DNA of 64,000 nt from Actinomycetota bacterium (GCA_005884115.1 VAXW01000004.1:186001-250000), one strand, 5' to 3'; counted from the first letter of the stretch, positions 22,449 through 34,810 are shown. Notes: generated by a model from the letters alone, not told the origin. Translations and numbers: made by a program.

Positions 22449-22499
22449 GTCCTTCAATGAAAGGTGCTGGGCGGAGAGGGCAACGCCCAACCAAAGGAC
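22449..22499 (+). promoter_or_regulatory. Structured 5' leader able to mask the ribosome binding site
   Basis: GTCCTT (22449-22454) can pair with AAGGAC (22494-22499), which contains the ribosome binding site of the gene at 22506. Nested inside are GGT/ACC (22463-22465 with 22490-22492) and TGGGCG/CGCCCA (22468-22473 with 22484-22489). Alternatively CCTT (22451-22454) can pair with AAGG (22461-22464), which would free the site. Two exclusive pairings of one strand are the mark of a translational switch. No known riboswitch class is recognised. Confidence 0.45.
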
Positions 22500-22505
22500 A
22501 ACACC

Positions 22506-22655
22506 ATGCTCACAGCCATTATCGTCACCGCCACCATCGTCGGCACGCTCGGCTACGCGCTGGGCATCGGTCGTCGCGACTCCTCGATCCTGCGCCGGCC
22601 CTACAACAACCGCTATAACGCCGCATCCGGCGCGCGCGAGGAGTCTTTCAGCTAG
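22506..22655 (+). CDS. Very small single-span membrane protein
   Basis: A 49-aa protein: a hydrophobic N-terminal helix TAIIVTATIVGTLGYALGIG (residues 3-22) followed by a basic, polar tail RRDSSILRRPYNNRYNAASGAREESFS. AAAGGAC lies six bases before the ATG. It sits between the mobile element and convergent purF. No family recognised. Because its leader can fold to hide its ribosome binding site and a CRP-type palindrome lies upstream, it is likely a regulated gene rather than a chance frame. Confidence 0.6.
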   Translation: MLTAIIVTATIVGTLGYALGIGRRDSSILRRPYNNRYNAASGAREESFS

Positions 22656-22701
22656 ATTCGGCGCTCGGACCGCCGCCGGCGCTCGGACCGCCCCGAAAGC
22701 G

Positions 22702-24192
22702 CTACGCCCGCACGAGCGGGGGCGGCTGCGCTGAGCGCTGCTCGAGCGCGTACTTGCCGTTTGCTCCGGCGCTGCCGTCCAGCGGATAGGAGCCGCTGAA
22801 GCACGCGTCGCAGTGCGTGGCGCGCGTGGCGCCGATCGCCTCGTAGACGCCCTCGAGCGAGAGGTAGTGCAGCGAGTCGCAGCACAGCTCCGCGGCCACC
22901 TCCTCGGTGCTTCGCCCGTGGGCGATCATCTCCTCGCGCGTGGACATGTCGATGCCGTAGTGGCAGGGGTGGCGGATGGGCGGAGCGGAGATGCGCAAGT
23001 GCACCTCCGCAGCGCCAGCGTCGCGCAGCATCTGCACGATCTGGCGCGTGGTGTTGCCACGCACGATCGAATCGTCGACCACCACTAGGCGCTTGCCTGC
23101 GATCACGTCGGGCAGCGGGTTGAACTTCAAACGCAGCCCGTGCTTGCGCAGCTCCTGGCCCGGCTGGATGAACGTGCGCGCCACGTAGCGGTTCTTGACA
23201 AAGCCGTCGTCCTGCGGGAGTCCGGCGGCGCGAGCGAGCCCGCGCGCGGCCGCGTTGCCCGAGTCGGGCACCGCTATCACGACGTCCGCCTCTACGGGCG
23301 CCTCGCGCCACAGGATCTCGCCCATGCGCGCGCGTGTGACCTGCAGCGCGCGGCCGTTCATCTGCGAATCGGGCCGCGCGAAGTAGATGTGCTCGAAGAC
23401 GCAAAACGCCCGGCGCGCGCCCGGCGCCACCATGCGGCTGCGCGGCTCGCCCTCGGCGAGCGTCACGACCTCGCCCGGCTCCACCTCGCGCAAGAGCTTC
23501 GCGCCGATGATGTCAAAGGCGCTTGACTCGCTCGCCACGCAGTAGCGCCTCGGCCCCTCGGGCGCGTCCGAGGAGGGCCCGCCTGTCCCCGGATGTGGGA
23601 GCGCTCCCAGCACCAGCGGGCGCAGCCCGTGCGGGTCGCGGAAGGCGAGGATCTGATCCTTGGTCATGACGACCGTCGAGAACGCTCCCCGCAGCCGCGG
23701 CAAGACATCCGCGATCGCATCCTCGACGTCGCGCGCGGGGTGCGTGGCGATCAGCGCCGCGATGATCTCCGAATCGGAGGTCGAGCTGAAGGTGACGCCG
23801 CGCCCGACCAGGTCGTCGTGCAGCTCGACCGCGTTGATCAGGTTGCCGTTGTGTGCCAGCGCGAGCTCGCGGCGCGACCCCGCCGTGCCCTCCGAGCGGT
23901 GCACCGGCTGGGAGTTCTCCCACGCGTTTGAGCCCGTCGTCGAGTAGCGCACGTGCCCGATCGCGAGGTCTCCCGCCAGCGTGCGCAGGTCGTTCTCGCT
24001 GAAGACCTGGCTCACCAGCCCCAGCTCGCGACGCGTGATGATGTGGCCCCCCCTGTCAGCGGCCGCGATGCCCGCCGACTCCTGGCCGCGGTGCTGAAGC
24101 GCGTAGAGCGCAAAGTAGGACAGACGCGACACCTCGTGACCGGGCGCATACAGTCCGAACACTCCGCACTCATCGCGCGGTCCGTCACGCAT
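22702..24192 (-). CDS. purF: Amidophosphoribosyltransferase
   Basis: A 496-aa enzyme for the first committed step of purine synthesis. The short propeptide MRDGPRDE precedes the catalytic CGVFGLYAPG. The glutaminase domain contains YALQHRGQESAGIA and HVRYSTTGSNAWENSQP; the PRPP-binding motif is LVVVDDSIVRGNTTRQIV near 365. Cys residues in AFCVFEHIYFARPDS, RHPCHYGIDM and HCDACFSGSYPLD match the Fe-S ligands of Bacillus-type PurF. Starts at GTG 24195 and GTG 24201 are also possible; TAGCTT (24207-24202, minus strand) lies nine bases before ATG 24192 and six before GTG 24195. It is the last gene of the purEBCSQLF run. Confidence 0.96.
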   Translation of the reverse strand: MRDGPRDECGVFGLYAPGHEVSRLSYFALYALQHRGQESAGIAAADRGGHIITRRELGLVSQVFSENDLRTLAGDLAIGHVRYSTTGSNAWENSQPVHRSEGTAGSRRELALAHNGNLINAVELHDDLVGRGVTFSSTSDSEIIAALIATHPARDVEDAIADVLPRLRGAFSTVVMTKDQILAFRDPHGLRPLVLGALPHPGTGGPSSDAPEGPRRYCVASESSAFDIIGAKLLREVEPGEVVTLAEGEPRSRMVAPGARRAFCVFEHIYFARPDSQMNGRALQVTRARMGEILWREAPVEADVVIAVPDSGNAAARGLARAAGLPQDDGFVKNRYVARTFIQPGQELRKHGLRLKFNPLPDVIAGKRLVVVDDSIVRGNTTRQIVQMLRDAGAAEVHLRISAPPIRHPCHYGIDMSTREEMIAHGRSTEEVAAELCCDSLHYLSLEGVYEAIGATRATHCDACFSGSYPLDGSAGANGKYALEQRSAQPPPLVRA

Positions 24193-24214
24193 CACGACCA
24201 CAAGCTAGCAGCCC

Positions 24215-26512
24215 TCATGCGAACAGCTCCGCGAGCGCGGCGTGGGCGTCGGCGAGGTCCGTTAGCGGGATCTCCAGCAGCGGCGGTGCGGCCGATCCGC
24301 TGCCGCCGCGGGCGGCGGCCGCGGGTGCGCCGGCACCACCGGTGTCGGCGCGCAGATCCCGGATCACGAGCCGCTCCCCGCCCACGGTGCCGATGCCGAG
24401 CACGCGGGTCCGCGCGGCGAGCTCCCGTAGCCCGTGCTCGCTCGCGCTGACGACGAAGCCGCCAGGAGCCTCGCCGAACAGGATCTCGGCGACCGGCTCC
24501 GAACTCGTCGGAGCGGCGGCGATTGCTTCCCAAACATCGTCTCCCAGCTCGACCTGCGCGCCCACCGCCCCGGCCAGGCAGCACTCGGCGAGCGCGACCG
24601 CGAGCCCGCCCTCGGCGATGTCGTGCGCGCTCTCGAGCAGACCTTCGCGGACGGCGTCGCGCACCACCAGCTGGGCCGCGCGCACGGCCGGGATGTCGAT
24701 CGCGGGGAGCCCGGCGGGCAGCCGCTCGCCGCGCAGCTTGCAGAGCTCGCTCGCCGCCAGGGAGGGGCTGAAGGAGCCCACGAGGGCGATCTGCGCGCGC
24801 GCGCGGGCGAAGCCCAGCCGTCCCGCGCGCCGCGCGTCGGGCAGGCGCCCGACCATTCCGATCACGGGCGTCGGGTAGATCGGGCCTGCTGCTCCCTCGT
24901 TGTAGAGGGAGACGTTGCCACCCACGATCGGCGCCTCTAGCGCGCGACATGCGTCGCCGAGGCCGCGCACCGACTCGCTCAGCTGCCACGCGATCACGCC
25001 CTTCTCGGGATTGCCGAAGTTGAGGTTGTTCGTCGTCCCCAGTGGCTCCGCGCCGGCGCAGGCGAGGTTGGAGGCGCACTCGAGCACCGCCGCCACCGTG
25101 CCCGTGTAGGGGTCGGCGGCCACGCGCCTGCCGTTGCAGTCGATGCTCACCGCAAGCGCGCCGCCGTCTGGCAGCTCTAGCACCGCCGCGTCCGCCTGCT
25201 CGGGGCGGCGCACGGTGCGCGACTGCACGATCGCGTCGTACTGCTCGAACAGCGCGCGGCGTGAGGCAAGGTTGGCCGAGCGCAGCAGTTCGAGCAGCGT
25301 CTCGCGCGCGCCCGCTGACCGCTCGAGCGCCTTAGGCGGGTCCGCGTAGAGGGGCTCTGTGGGGCGCTGCGGCTGCAGGTCATACAGGGGGCACTCGTCG
25401 ACCAGCGCGGCCACCGGCATGTCGCCCACGAGCTCATCGCCGTCGCGCACGCGGATCCGCTGGGAGTCCGTGACCTCGCCGATCACCGAGCCGCCTACCT
25501 CCCAGCGCTCGCACAGCGCCAGCACCTCATCGACGCTCGCCGGCTCGACCACGCACAGCATGCGCTCCTGCGACTCCGAGACCATCACCTCGAAGGGCTC
25601 CATGTCAGGCTCGCGCAGCGGCACGCGGCTGACGTCGAGGTCGATCCCCACGCCGCCCTTGCTCGCCATCTCAGACGCCGAGGAGGTGAGGCCGGCGGCG
25701 CCCAGGTCCTGCAGCGATATGAGCAGGCCCCGCTGCAACAGCTCGAGCGAGCACTCCATCAGCTTCTTCTCCTCAAACGGGTCCCCCACCTGCACGCTCG
25801 GGCGCTTGTCATCGGTTGCGCCCTCCTCTGAGTCGGGGGCGCCGAGCTCCGCGGAGGCGAGCACCGAGGCGCCCCCTATGCCGTCGCGGCCGGTCGCCGC
25901 GCCGAACAGCACCAGCACGTTTCCCGGCCCCGCCGCCGCGCTGCGCATGAGCTGCTCGCGCGGGGCCAGGCCGAGCGCCATTGCGTTGATCAGGCAGTTG
26001 CTCTCATAAGGCGCCTCGAAGTACAGCTCGCCGCCCACAGTCGGCACGCCGACCGAGTTTCCGTAGTGGGAGATCCCCGACACCGCCCCGTCGAGCAGGT
26101 AGCGGGCCCGCGCGCTCGCCGCCTCGCCGAAGCGCAGCGAGTCCAGCACCGCGATCGGCCGCGCGCCGAGCGCGAAGATGTCACGCAGGATCCCGCCGAC
26201 CCCCGTCGCTGCGCCCTGGAAGGGCTCGACGGCGCTCGGGTGGTTGTGCGACTCGACCTTGAACGCGCACGCGAGCCCCCCGCCGACATCCACCGCGCCG
26301 GCGTTCTCCCCCGGCCCGACGACCACATGGGGGCCGCTGGTGGGGAGCGTGCGCAGCAGCTTCTTGGAGTGCTTGTAGGCGCAGTGCTCGCTCCACAGAA
26401 GCGAGTACATCGCCAGCTCGAGCGCGTTCGGCGCGCCGCCCTGCTTCTCGCACACGAGCTCGTACTCCTCGCGCGTCAGGCCAAGCGCGAGGGCATCGGC
26501 GAGCTCAGGCAA
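24215..26512 (-). CDS. purL: Phosphoribosylformylglycinamidine synthase, large subunit
   Basis: A 765-aa ATP-dependent FGAM synthetase subunit that works with PurS and PurQ. Signature segments: LWSEHCAYKHSKKLLRTLPT near residue 39, VESHNHPSAVEPFQGAATGVGG near 90, YGNSVGVPTVGGEL near 155 and DLGAAGLTSSASEMASKGGVG near 270. It is the small type of PurL lacking the fused glutaminase domain, as expected with separate purS and purQ. The TTG start at 26512 overlaps the end of purQ by eight bases, so translation is coupled. Confidence 0.96.
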   Translation of the reverse strand: MPELADALALGLTREEYELVCEKQGGAPNALELAMYSLLWSEHCAYKHSKKLLRTLPTSGPHVVVGPGENAGAVDVGGGLACAFKVESHNHPSAVEPFQGAATGVGGILRDIFALGARPIAVLDSLRFGEAASARARYLLDGAVSGISHYGNSVGVPTVGGELYFEAPYESNCLINAMALGLAPREQLMRSAAAGPGNVLVLFGAATGRDGIGGASVLASAELGAPDSEEGATDDKRPSVQVGDPFEEKKLMECSLELLQRGLLISLQDLGAAGLTSSASEMASKGGVGIDLDVSRVPLREPDMEPFEVMVSESQERMLCVVEPASVDEVLALCERWEVGGSVIGEVTDSQRIRVRDGDELVGDMPVAALVDECPLYDLQPQRPTEPLYADPPKALERSAGARETLLELLRSANLASRRALFEQYDAIVQSRTVRRPEQADAAVLELPDGGALAVSIDCNGRRVAADPYTGTVAAVLECASNLACAGAEPLGTTNNLNFGNPEKGVIAWQLSESVRGLGDACRALEAPIVGGNVSLYNEGAAGPIYPTPVIGMVGRLPDARRAGRLGFARARAQIALVGSFSPSLAASELCKLRGERLPAGLPAIDIPAVRAAQLVVRDAVREGLLESAHDIAEGGLAVALAECCLAGAVGAQVELGDDVWEAIAAAPTSSEPVAEILFGEAPGGFVVSASEHGLRELAARTRVLGIGTVGGERLVIRDLRADTGGAGAPAAAARGGSGSAAPPLLEIPLTDLADAHAALAELFA

Positions 26513-27182
26513 CTACCGACCCCACCGCCGCGCGCATCGACTCGAAGATCAGAAGGCCATCCGTCGAGGCGCCCGTCAGCTCCCGCACCGCATGCTCGGG
26601 GTGCGGCATGAGACCGAACACGTTGCCCGCCTCGTTGCAGACGCCGGCGATGTCCTCGAGCGAGCCGTTGAAGTTCTCGCCCGGCGCGTAGCGCAGCACC
26701 ACCTGCCCGCGCTCGCTCATCTCTTGCAGCGTGCGCTCGGCCGCGTAGTAGCGGCCCCATGAGTGCTTCGCGGGGATGCTCAGCAGCTGGTGAGGGCTGC
26801 ACGCGCGCGTGAAGTGGGTGTCCGCATTGACCACCTCGAGGCGCAGCTGGCGGAAGGTGAAGCGGCGGTTTGCGTTCACCAGCAGCGCTCCCGGCAACAG
26901 CCGCGCCTCGCACAGCACCTGAAAGCCGTTGCAGATCCCCAGCACGAGCCCGCCCTCGCGCGCGAAGTCGATCACCGACTCCATCGCCGGCGAGAAGCGC
27001 GCGATCGCGCCCGCGCGCAGGTAGTCGCCGTAGGAGAAGCCGCCCGGGACGATGATCGCGTCGGCGCCACGCAGGTCGCGCTCGCCGTGCCACAGCAGCT
27101 CGGCCTCGCCGACGAGGCTCGCGGCCCTCAGCGCGTCGAGCTCATCGCAAGAGCCCGGAAACTGCAGGACGCCGAACTTCAC
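26505..27182 (-). CDS. purQ: Phosphoribosylformylglycinamidine synthase, glutaminase subunit
   Basis: A 225-aa class I glutamine amidotransferase. It begins VKFGVLQFPGSCDELDALRAA, with IIVPGGFSYGDYLRAGAIA and the nucleophile Cys in LVLGICNGFQVLCEA near residue 88; the catalytic His-x-Glu is in GLMPHPEHA near 200. It releases ammonia for PurL. GTG 27182 overlaps the purS stop as GTGA; its end overlaps purL. Length and motifs are normal. Confidence 0.96.
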   Translation of the reverse strand: MKFGVLQFPGSCDELDALRAASLVGEAELLWHGERDLRGADAIIVPGGFSYGDYLRAGAIARFSPAMESVIDFAREGGLVLGICNGFQVLCEARLLPGALLVNANRRFTFRQLRLEVVNADTHFTRACSPHQLLSIPAKHSWGRYYAAERTLQEMSERGQVVLRYAPGENFNGSLEDIAGVCNEAGNVFGLMPHPEHAVRELTGASTDGLLIFESMRAAVGSVVA

Positions 27183-27418
27183 GCCGTCTCTGCGGAGCCG
27201 ATCAGCTGGATCTCGTAGTCCTCGACCAGCGGGTTGGCGAGCAGCTTCTCGCACATCGGCTCGATCTGGTGCTCGTCCTCGACCTCGAGCTCCACCATGC
27301 GCCCCACGTGCACGTTGGCCACGCCATCGAAGCCAAGCGCCGGAAGCGCGCGCTCGACCGCCTCTCCCTGGGGGTCGAGGATCCCCTCCTTGGGCCTGAT
27401 CAGCACGCGCGCCCTCAC
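27179..27418 (-). CDS. purS: Phosphoribosylformylglycinamidine synthase, PurS subunit
   Basis: A 79-aa small subunit that joins PurL and PurQ. The sequence RARVLIRPKEGILDPQGEAVERALPALGFDGVANVHVGRMVELEVE is the classic PurS pattern (V---KEGILDPQG-AV---L--LG). GTG 27418 overlaps the purC stop as GTGA. A longer frame upstream is not needed. Confidence 0.95.
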   Translation of the reverse strand: MRARVLIRPKEGILDPQGEAVERALPALGFDGVANVHVGRMVELEVEDEHQIEPMCEKLLANPLVEDYEIQLIGSAETA

Positions 27419-28383
27419 GCAGCACCCTGCGCGTGCACCACATCGGTGCGCGTCAGCCACTCCTCGAACGGCTCGCCCGTGATCAGCTCGTAAGCCTCGA
27501 CGTAGCGCGCGCGCGTGCCCGCGACCACCTCGTCGGGGATCGCCGGCGCAGGCGGGCGCTTGTCCCAGCCGCTCGCAGATGCCCAGTCGCGCACGAACTG
27601 CTTGTCAAAGCTCGGCTGGCTGCGGCCCGGCGCGTACCCCGCCGCGGGCCAGTAGCGCGAGGAGTCCGGCGTCAGCGCCTCGTCGCCCAGCACGAGCTCG
27701 CCGCGCTCGTCGAGCCCGAACTCGAACTTCGTGTCCGCCAAGATCACGCCGCGCTCGCGCGTGTGCGCGGCCGCGAAGGAGTACAGCTCGATGGAGCGGT
27801 CGCGCACCGCTCCCATCAGCGCGCCGTCGTCGACCAGCTCACACGCGCGCTCGAAGTCGATCGCCTCGTCGTGGCCCTCCTGCGACTTCGTGCTCGGGGT
27901 GAAGATCGGCTGCGGCAGGCGATCGGACTCGCGCAGGCCCTCTGGCAGCCCTATCCCCGACACGCTGCCGCTCGCCTGGTAGTCCTTCCATCCCGAGCCC
28001 GTGATGTAGCCGCGCACCACGCACTCCACCGGGAGCATGCGCAGCGCGCGCACGACCAGTCCGCGCCCGCGCACCTCCTCGGGAACGCCCGCGGTGGCCG
28101 AGACGAGATGGTTGGCGACGATGTGCTGCGTCTTTACAAACCAGAACGCCGACAGCCCGCTCAGGACCTTGCCCTTGTCCGGTATCGGCGTCGGGTGCAC
28201 AGCGTCGTACGTCGAGATCCTGTCGCTCGCCACCATCAGCAGGCGCCCGCCCGCTGCGGGCACGATGCGCCCCCGCAGCGCCTCCGATCCCGCTTCGGGA
28301 GTGCCCTCGGCAGCTCGCCCCAGCTCATACATCTCGCGGACCTTCCCGCTGGCGATTAGGGGCAGGTCGGCGAGCTTGGTCAC
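27415..28383 (-). CDS. purC: Phosphoribosylaminoimidazole-succinocarboxamide synthase
   Basis: A 322-aa SAICAR synthetase. It begins LADLPLIASGKVREMYELG, followed by ASDRISTYDAVHPTPIPDKGKVLSGLSAFWF, VECVVRGYITGSGWKDYQ and LADTKFEFGLDERGELVLGDE, all family motifs. The long type (about 300 aa) is common in actinobacteria and eukaryotes. GTG 28383 is preferred: TAGCAT stands eight bases upstream (leaderless), and the residues before it do not resemble the family. A 69-bp gap separates it from purB, consistent with this extra promoter. Confidence 0.95.
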   Translation of the reverse strand: MTKLADLPLIASGKVREMYELGRAAEGTPEAGSEALRGRIVPAAGGRLLMVASDRISTYDAVHPTPIPDKGKVLSGLSAFWFVKTQHIVANHLVSATAGVPEEVRGRGLVVRALRMLPVECVVRGYITGSGWKDYQASGSVSGIGLPEGLRESDRLPQPIFTPSTKSQEGHDEAIDFERACELVDDGALMGAVRDRSIELYSFAAAHTRERGVILADTKFEFGLDERGELVLGDEALTPDSSRYWPAAGYAPGRSQPSFDKQFVRDWASASGWDKRPPAPAIPDEVVAGTRARYVEAYELITGEPFEEWLTRTDVVHAQGAA

Positions 28384-28452
28384 GCATTTCGATGCTACCA
28401 GCGCGTTCGGCAGGTGCTCAGGCGGCCGCGCGCTCAGGCGGGGGGCGCTCAC

Positions 28453-29771
<1,319 letters not shown>

Positions 29772-29775
<4 letters not shown>

Positions 29776-30380
29776 GCCGCGAGGATCTGCGCGGCGAGGA
29801 TCGCTGCGTTGCGCGCGTTGTCCAACCCCACGCACGCCACCGGCACGCCGGGAGGCATCTGCACGATCGAGAGGATCGCGTCCAGTCCCCCGGCCGCGCT
29901 CAGGCTCCCCGAGAGCGGTACGCCGATGACCGGCAGGTCGGTGTGAGCGGCCACTGCCCCAGGGAGCGCAGCCGAGATGCCTGCGCCGGCGATGATCACG
30001 CGCAGTCCGCGCATGTGGGCGTTCCTGGAGTAGTCAGCAACCAGATCGGGCTCCCGGTGGGCAGACATCACGCGGATCTCGTGCAAGATGCCGCGCTCCT
30101 CCAGCTCGCGCGCCGCCTGCTGCATGACCTCCATGTCGCTTTTCGAGCCCATCACGATGCCCACGCGCGGCGCGTCGACGTCGATGTCCTCGAGCTGCGA
30201 CTCCACCTCCGGATCATCCATCAGCTCCGGCACCAGCGAGATCTCGGGCGCGCCGCCCGGGCGGCCCTCGCGCGCCGACGGGCCCTCCCGCCGGCCGAGC
30301 CTCAGCCGGTCCGGATAGACGCGCCCGCGCGCAAGCCGGGCGAGAGCGCGCACGGGCGAAGTCCCCTCACTGGAGGTCAT
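29772..30380 (-). CDS. purE: N5-carboxyaminoimidazole ribonucleotide mutase
   Basis: A 202-aa protein; the mutase domain starts at about residue 71 with VGIVMGSKSDMEVMQQAARELEERG, then VMSAHREPDLVADYS (catalytic Ser/His region), VIIAGAGISAALPGAVAAHTDLPVIGVPLSG and SIVQMPPGVPVACVG. It carries about 70 extra N-terminal residues, charged and probably disordered, compared with the usual 160-aa enzyme. ATG 30380 has TATGCT nine bases upstream, supporting this long form. It heads the purEBCSQLF run. No purK is seen in the window. Confidence 0.94.
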
Positions 30381-30432
30381 CCAAACGCCAGCATACGCCG
30401 CACGACGGGGGAATCCGGCCCGCGCGCGACGG

Positions 30433-30714
30433 CTACAGCGAGGCGATGAACTCCTCCACCGGGATCGCGGCGAGCGTCTCGTAGCGGCCCGTGCCGCGCG
30501 AGCCGAGCTCGAGCGATACGCGCGCCATCGTCCCCTCATCCGGCGCCTCGACGACCGAGATGAAGTCGACGTGACCCAGGGTCGCCCATTGGGCCTTCAC
30601 GACCGCGCCCAGCTGCTCGACCTCCTTGTTGACCTCCCTGATCCGCTCCGGATTGTTCTTGACCGTCTGCACTCCCTCAGGTGTCAGCGTCGAGAGCATG
30701 ATGAACGTGGGCAT
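30433..30714 (-). CDS. GYD domain protein
   Basis: A 93-aa protein with the GYD (PF08734-like) ferredoxin-fold pattern: MPTFIMLSTLTPEGVQTVKNNPERIREVNKEVEQLGAVVKAQWATLGHVDFISVVEAPDEGTMARVSLELGSRGTGRYETLAAIPVEEF. Function of the family is unknown. GAGGAGG lies upstream of ATG 30714. It precedes purE on the same strand by about 50 bp and could be cotranscribed, but purE seems to have its own promoter. Confidence 0.88.
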   Translation of the reverse strand: MPTFIMLSTLTPEGVQTVKNNPERIREVNKEVEQLGAVVKAQWATLGHVDFISVVEAPDEGTMARVSLELGSRGTGRYETLAAIPVEEFIASL

Positions 30715-30894
30715 CGTGGCGGTTCCTCCTCGGTTCGGCGCGGCGCGCGCCCGGCTCGGCGTGCTTGATCCGTTGTACCGGATCGGGAGCGCTAGGGGAA
30801 CCTTCATCAAGGACCGCGGCGGCGGCGCCAAGCGATGACCGTCGATCCGTCCAATCCTCCAGCCGAATCACACAGGCGCACCTAGCGTGGCGCT

Positions 30895-31467
30895 ATGCCC
30901 AAATCCCCACGCAGGCACCTGAACTACGCAAACGTCACCGCCACGCTCGCGCTCGTCCTAGCGATGAGCGGGGGCGCGCTCGCGGCCAAGCACTACCTCA
31001 TCAACTCGACCAAGCAGATAAGCCCGAAGGTGCTGAAGGCACTGAGGGGCAAGGCCGGCAAGGCCGGGCCAACGGGAAACGCCGGCGCGACCGGAAAGGA
31101 AGGACCGGCAGGCAAGGATGGCAGGGACGGCGCTCCCGGCGCAACGGGCAAGGAAGGCACGCGCGGGCCCGAAGGCGCGCCCGGAAGCGCGCTCGCCTAC
31201 GCGCACGTGAACGCCAACGGGACGCTCGACACCACGAACACGAGCAGCAACATCGAAAGCGCGAACGTGAAACTGGTCGGCACCGGGTTGTACGAATTTA
31301 CGGGCCTGTCGTTCCCGGTGCACAGCATCGATGTGACACTCGGTTTCGGCAATCCCGTCAATAGTGATGTTGAAGCGAGGGTGCTCGGCAACTCCTCTGC
31401 TGAAGTCGCTGTGCGCGATAGCAAAGGTGTCACCGCGGACGCGAACTTCTACGTCGTCTTCAACTGA
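30895..31467 (+). CDS. Collagen-like repeat surface protein
   Basis: A 190-aa secreted protein. The signal segment is NVTATLALVLAMSGGALA (about 13-30), then KHYLINSTKQISPKVLKAL, then about 17 Gly-X-Y triplets (GKAGKAGPTGNAGATGKEGP and on to GAPG, residues 51-99), and a C-terminal beta-rich head ending DANFYVVFN. It should form a triple helix with a trimeric globular head at the cell surface. TAGCGT lies six bases before the ATG. It is convergent with a paralogue at 31709-32374 that shares the HYL-STKQISPKVLK module. Confidence 0.85.
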   Translation: MPKSPRRHLNYANVTATLALVLAMSGGALAAKHYLINSTKQISPKVLKALRGKAGKAGPTGNAGATGKEGPAGKDGRDGAPGATGKEGTRGPEGAPGSALAYAHVNANGTLDTTNTSSNIESANVKLVGTGLYEFTGLSFPVHSIDVTLGFGNPVNSDVEARVLGNSSAEVAVRDSKGVTADANFYVVFN

Positions 31468-31535
31468 CTGAGCCCGCGCGGCAGGGGGTCACCCGCTAGC
31501 TGCGCAGCGCAGTACGGCGACCGCTCCGCCAGCGC

Positions 31536-31563
31536 GAAAGCCCGCGCCAAAGCGAGGGCTTTC
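31536..31563. terminator. Hairpin after the first collagen-like gene
   Basis: GAAAGCCC (31536-31543) and GGGCTTTC (31556-31563) form a perfect 8-bp stem, nine with the flanking C-G pair, around a 12-nt loop, 69 bp after the stop. There is no T-run. It may stop transcription from either side between the convergent genes. Confidence 0.45.
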
Positions 31564-31653
31564 GACAGCGCCTTGCTAGGCGGCGCTCCTGGGCGGCCAC
31601 GCGCACGCTGACCACGCAAATGTGACCGCATCCCTTGGCGGAGACCACGCGAG

Positions 31654-31679
31654 CGAGCCCACCCCGAAGGGCGGGCTCG
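31654..31679. terminator. Hairpin after the second collagen-like gene
   Basis: CGAGCCC (31654-31660) pairs with GGGCTCG (31673-31679) around a 12-nt loop, about 30 bp beyond the minus-strand gene's stop. With the hairpin at 31536 it separates the two convergent genes. Confidence 0.45.
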
Positions 31680-31708
31680 TCGCAATAGTCTCGTCTGAGC
31701 GGTGCGCG

Positions 31709-32374
31709 TTACGGCGCGGTGACCGCCCAGGTGCCCTCGTCGACGCAAACGGTGACTTCACAACTCGAGTAAACACCGAAGCCATACACCGGCATGGATT
31801 TATTGGGGGCGTCGTCGTTGATCGGGTTGACCTCGCCGCGGTTTGCTTCGTTCCCGAACTGGAAGCCCTCGAATATGCAGAGATTCCCCGGAGCTGCACC
31901 AGGCGAGGCAACGGTGCCGCTGCAGCCGCCCGGAGCACCTTCGCCTTCCGTGATGAAGTGAATGTGACCGGCAGTCGGAGCGGAGGGCAGGCTGAGCAGG
32001 AACGAGACCGCTGTCCGGTACTGTCCGCCGCTATCGGTCTGCGCTGCGTACGTTCCGCGCATGGTCTTGCCGGAAGGAAGGATGTCGATGAACCCACCCG
32101 GCGCGCCGTTTTCGCCTTTTACCCCTTGCGTTCCCTGCGGGCCCTGTAGGCCTTGGGGGCCGGTGGCACCGGTCAATCCACGCGGGCCAGTTTTTCCTTT
32201 GAGCTTTTTCAGGACCTTGGGACTGATCTGCTTGGTTGATGTCAGCAGGTAGTGACGGGCTGCGACCGCAGAGCCGCCAAGGGCAAGGAACAAAGCCAGC
32301 GCCGCCACGACCATGGCCGGGCTCGGACCACGGACCGACGGTCGCTTTGCGCCTCGCCTCAGGTGTATCCGCAT
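31709..32374 (-). CDS. Collagen-like repeat surface protein (paralogue)
   Basis: A 221-aa secreted protein. Signal/anchor: SPAMVVAALALFLALGGSAVA (about 18-38), then RHYLLTSTKQISPKVLKKLKGK, then about 13 Gly-X-Y triplets (GKTGPRGLTGATGPQG and on to GAPGG), then a C-terminal domain with four Cys (GGCSGT, NLCIFEG, SSCEVTVCVDE) that may be disulfide-bonded. ATG 32374 has AAGGAG seven bases upstream. The STKQISPKVLK module is shared with the gene at 30895, but the heads differ completely. Confidence 0.85.
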   Translation of the reverse strand: MRIHLRRGAKRPSVRGPSPAMVVAALALFLALGGSAVAARHYLLTSTKQISPKVLKKLKGKTGPRGLTGATGPQGLQGPQGTQGVKGENGAPGGFIDILPSGKTMRGTYAAQTDSGGQYRTAVSFLLSLPSAPTAGHIHFITEGEGAPGGCSGTVASPGAAPGNLCIFEGFQFGNEANRGEVNPINDDAPNKSMPVYGFGVYSSCEVTVCVDEGTWAVTAP

Positions 32375-32607
32375 AACAAGACTCCTTTGCACCGGTCGGC
32401 ACAGCCCGGACCGGGTTGTCGTGATCGCGCGGCACGCTATCGGGACGATCGGTCGCTACGCGGTCGTTGCACGAATGTATGAGTTGCCTCGAGGACCTCG
32501 CCCGGCGTGCGCGGATGAGCACGACGTCCGCCGAGCGCTGCGAACTCCGCAGCGAGCGCCGCACTCTGGGGGTGGGCCCGTGCCCGCCCTCCCCAGCTGT
32601 GCTCGCG

Positions 32608-34803
<2,196 letters not shown>

Positions 34804-34810
34804 CGTCCTG

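Noticed and set aside
30950-31200. Tandem DNA repeat within the collagen-like gene
   Set aside because: The periodicity is explained by Gly-X-Y coding; the DNA units are not exact copies.
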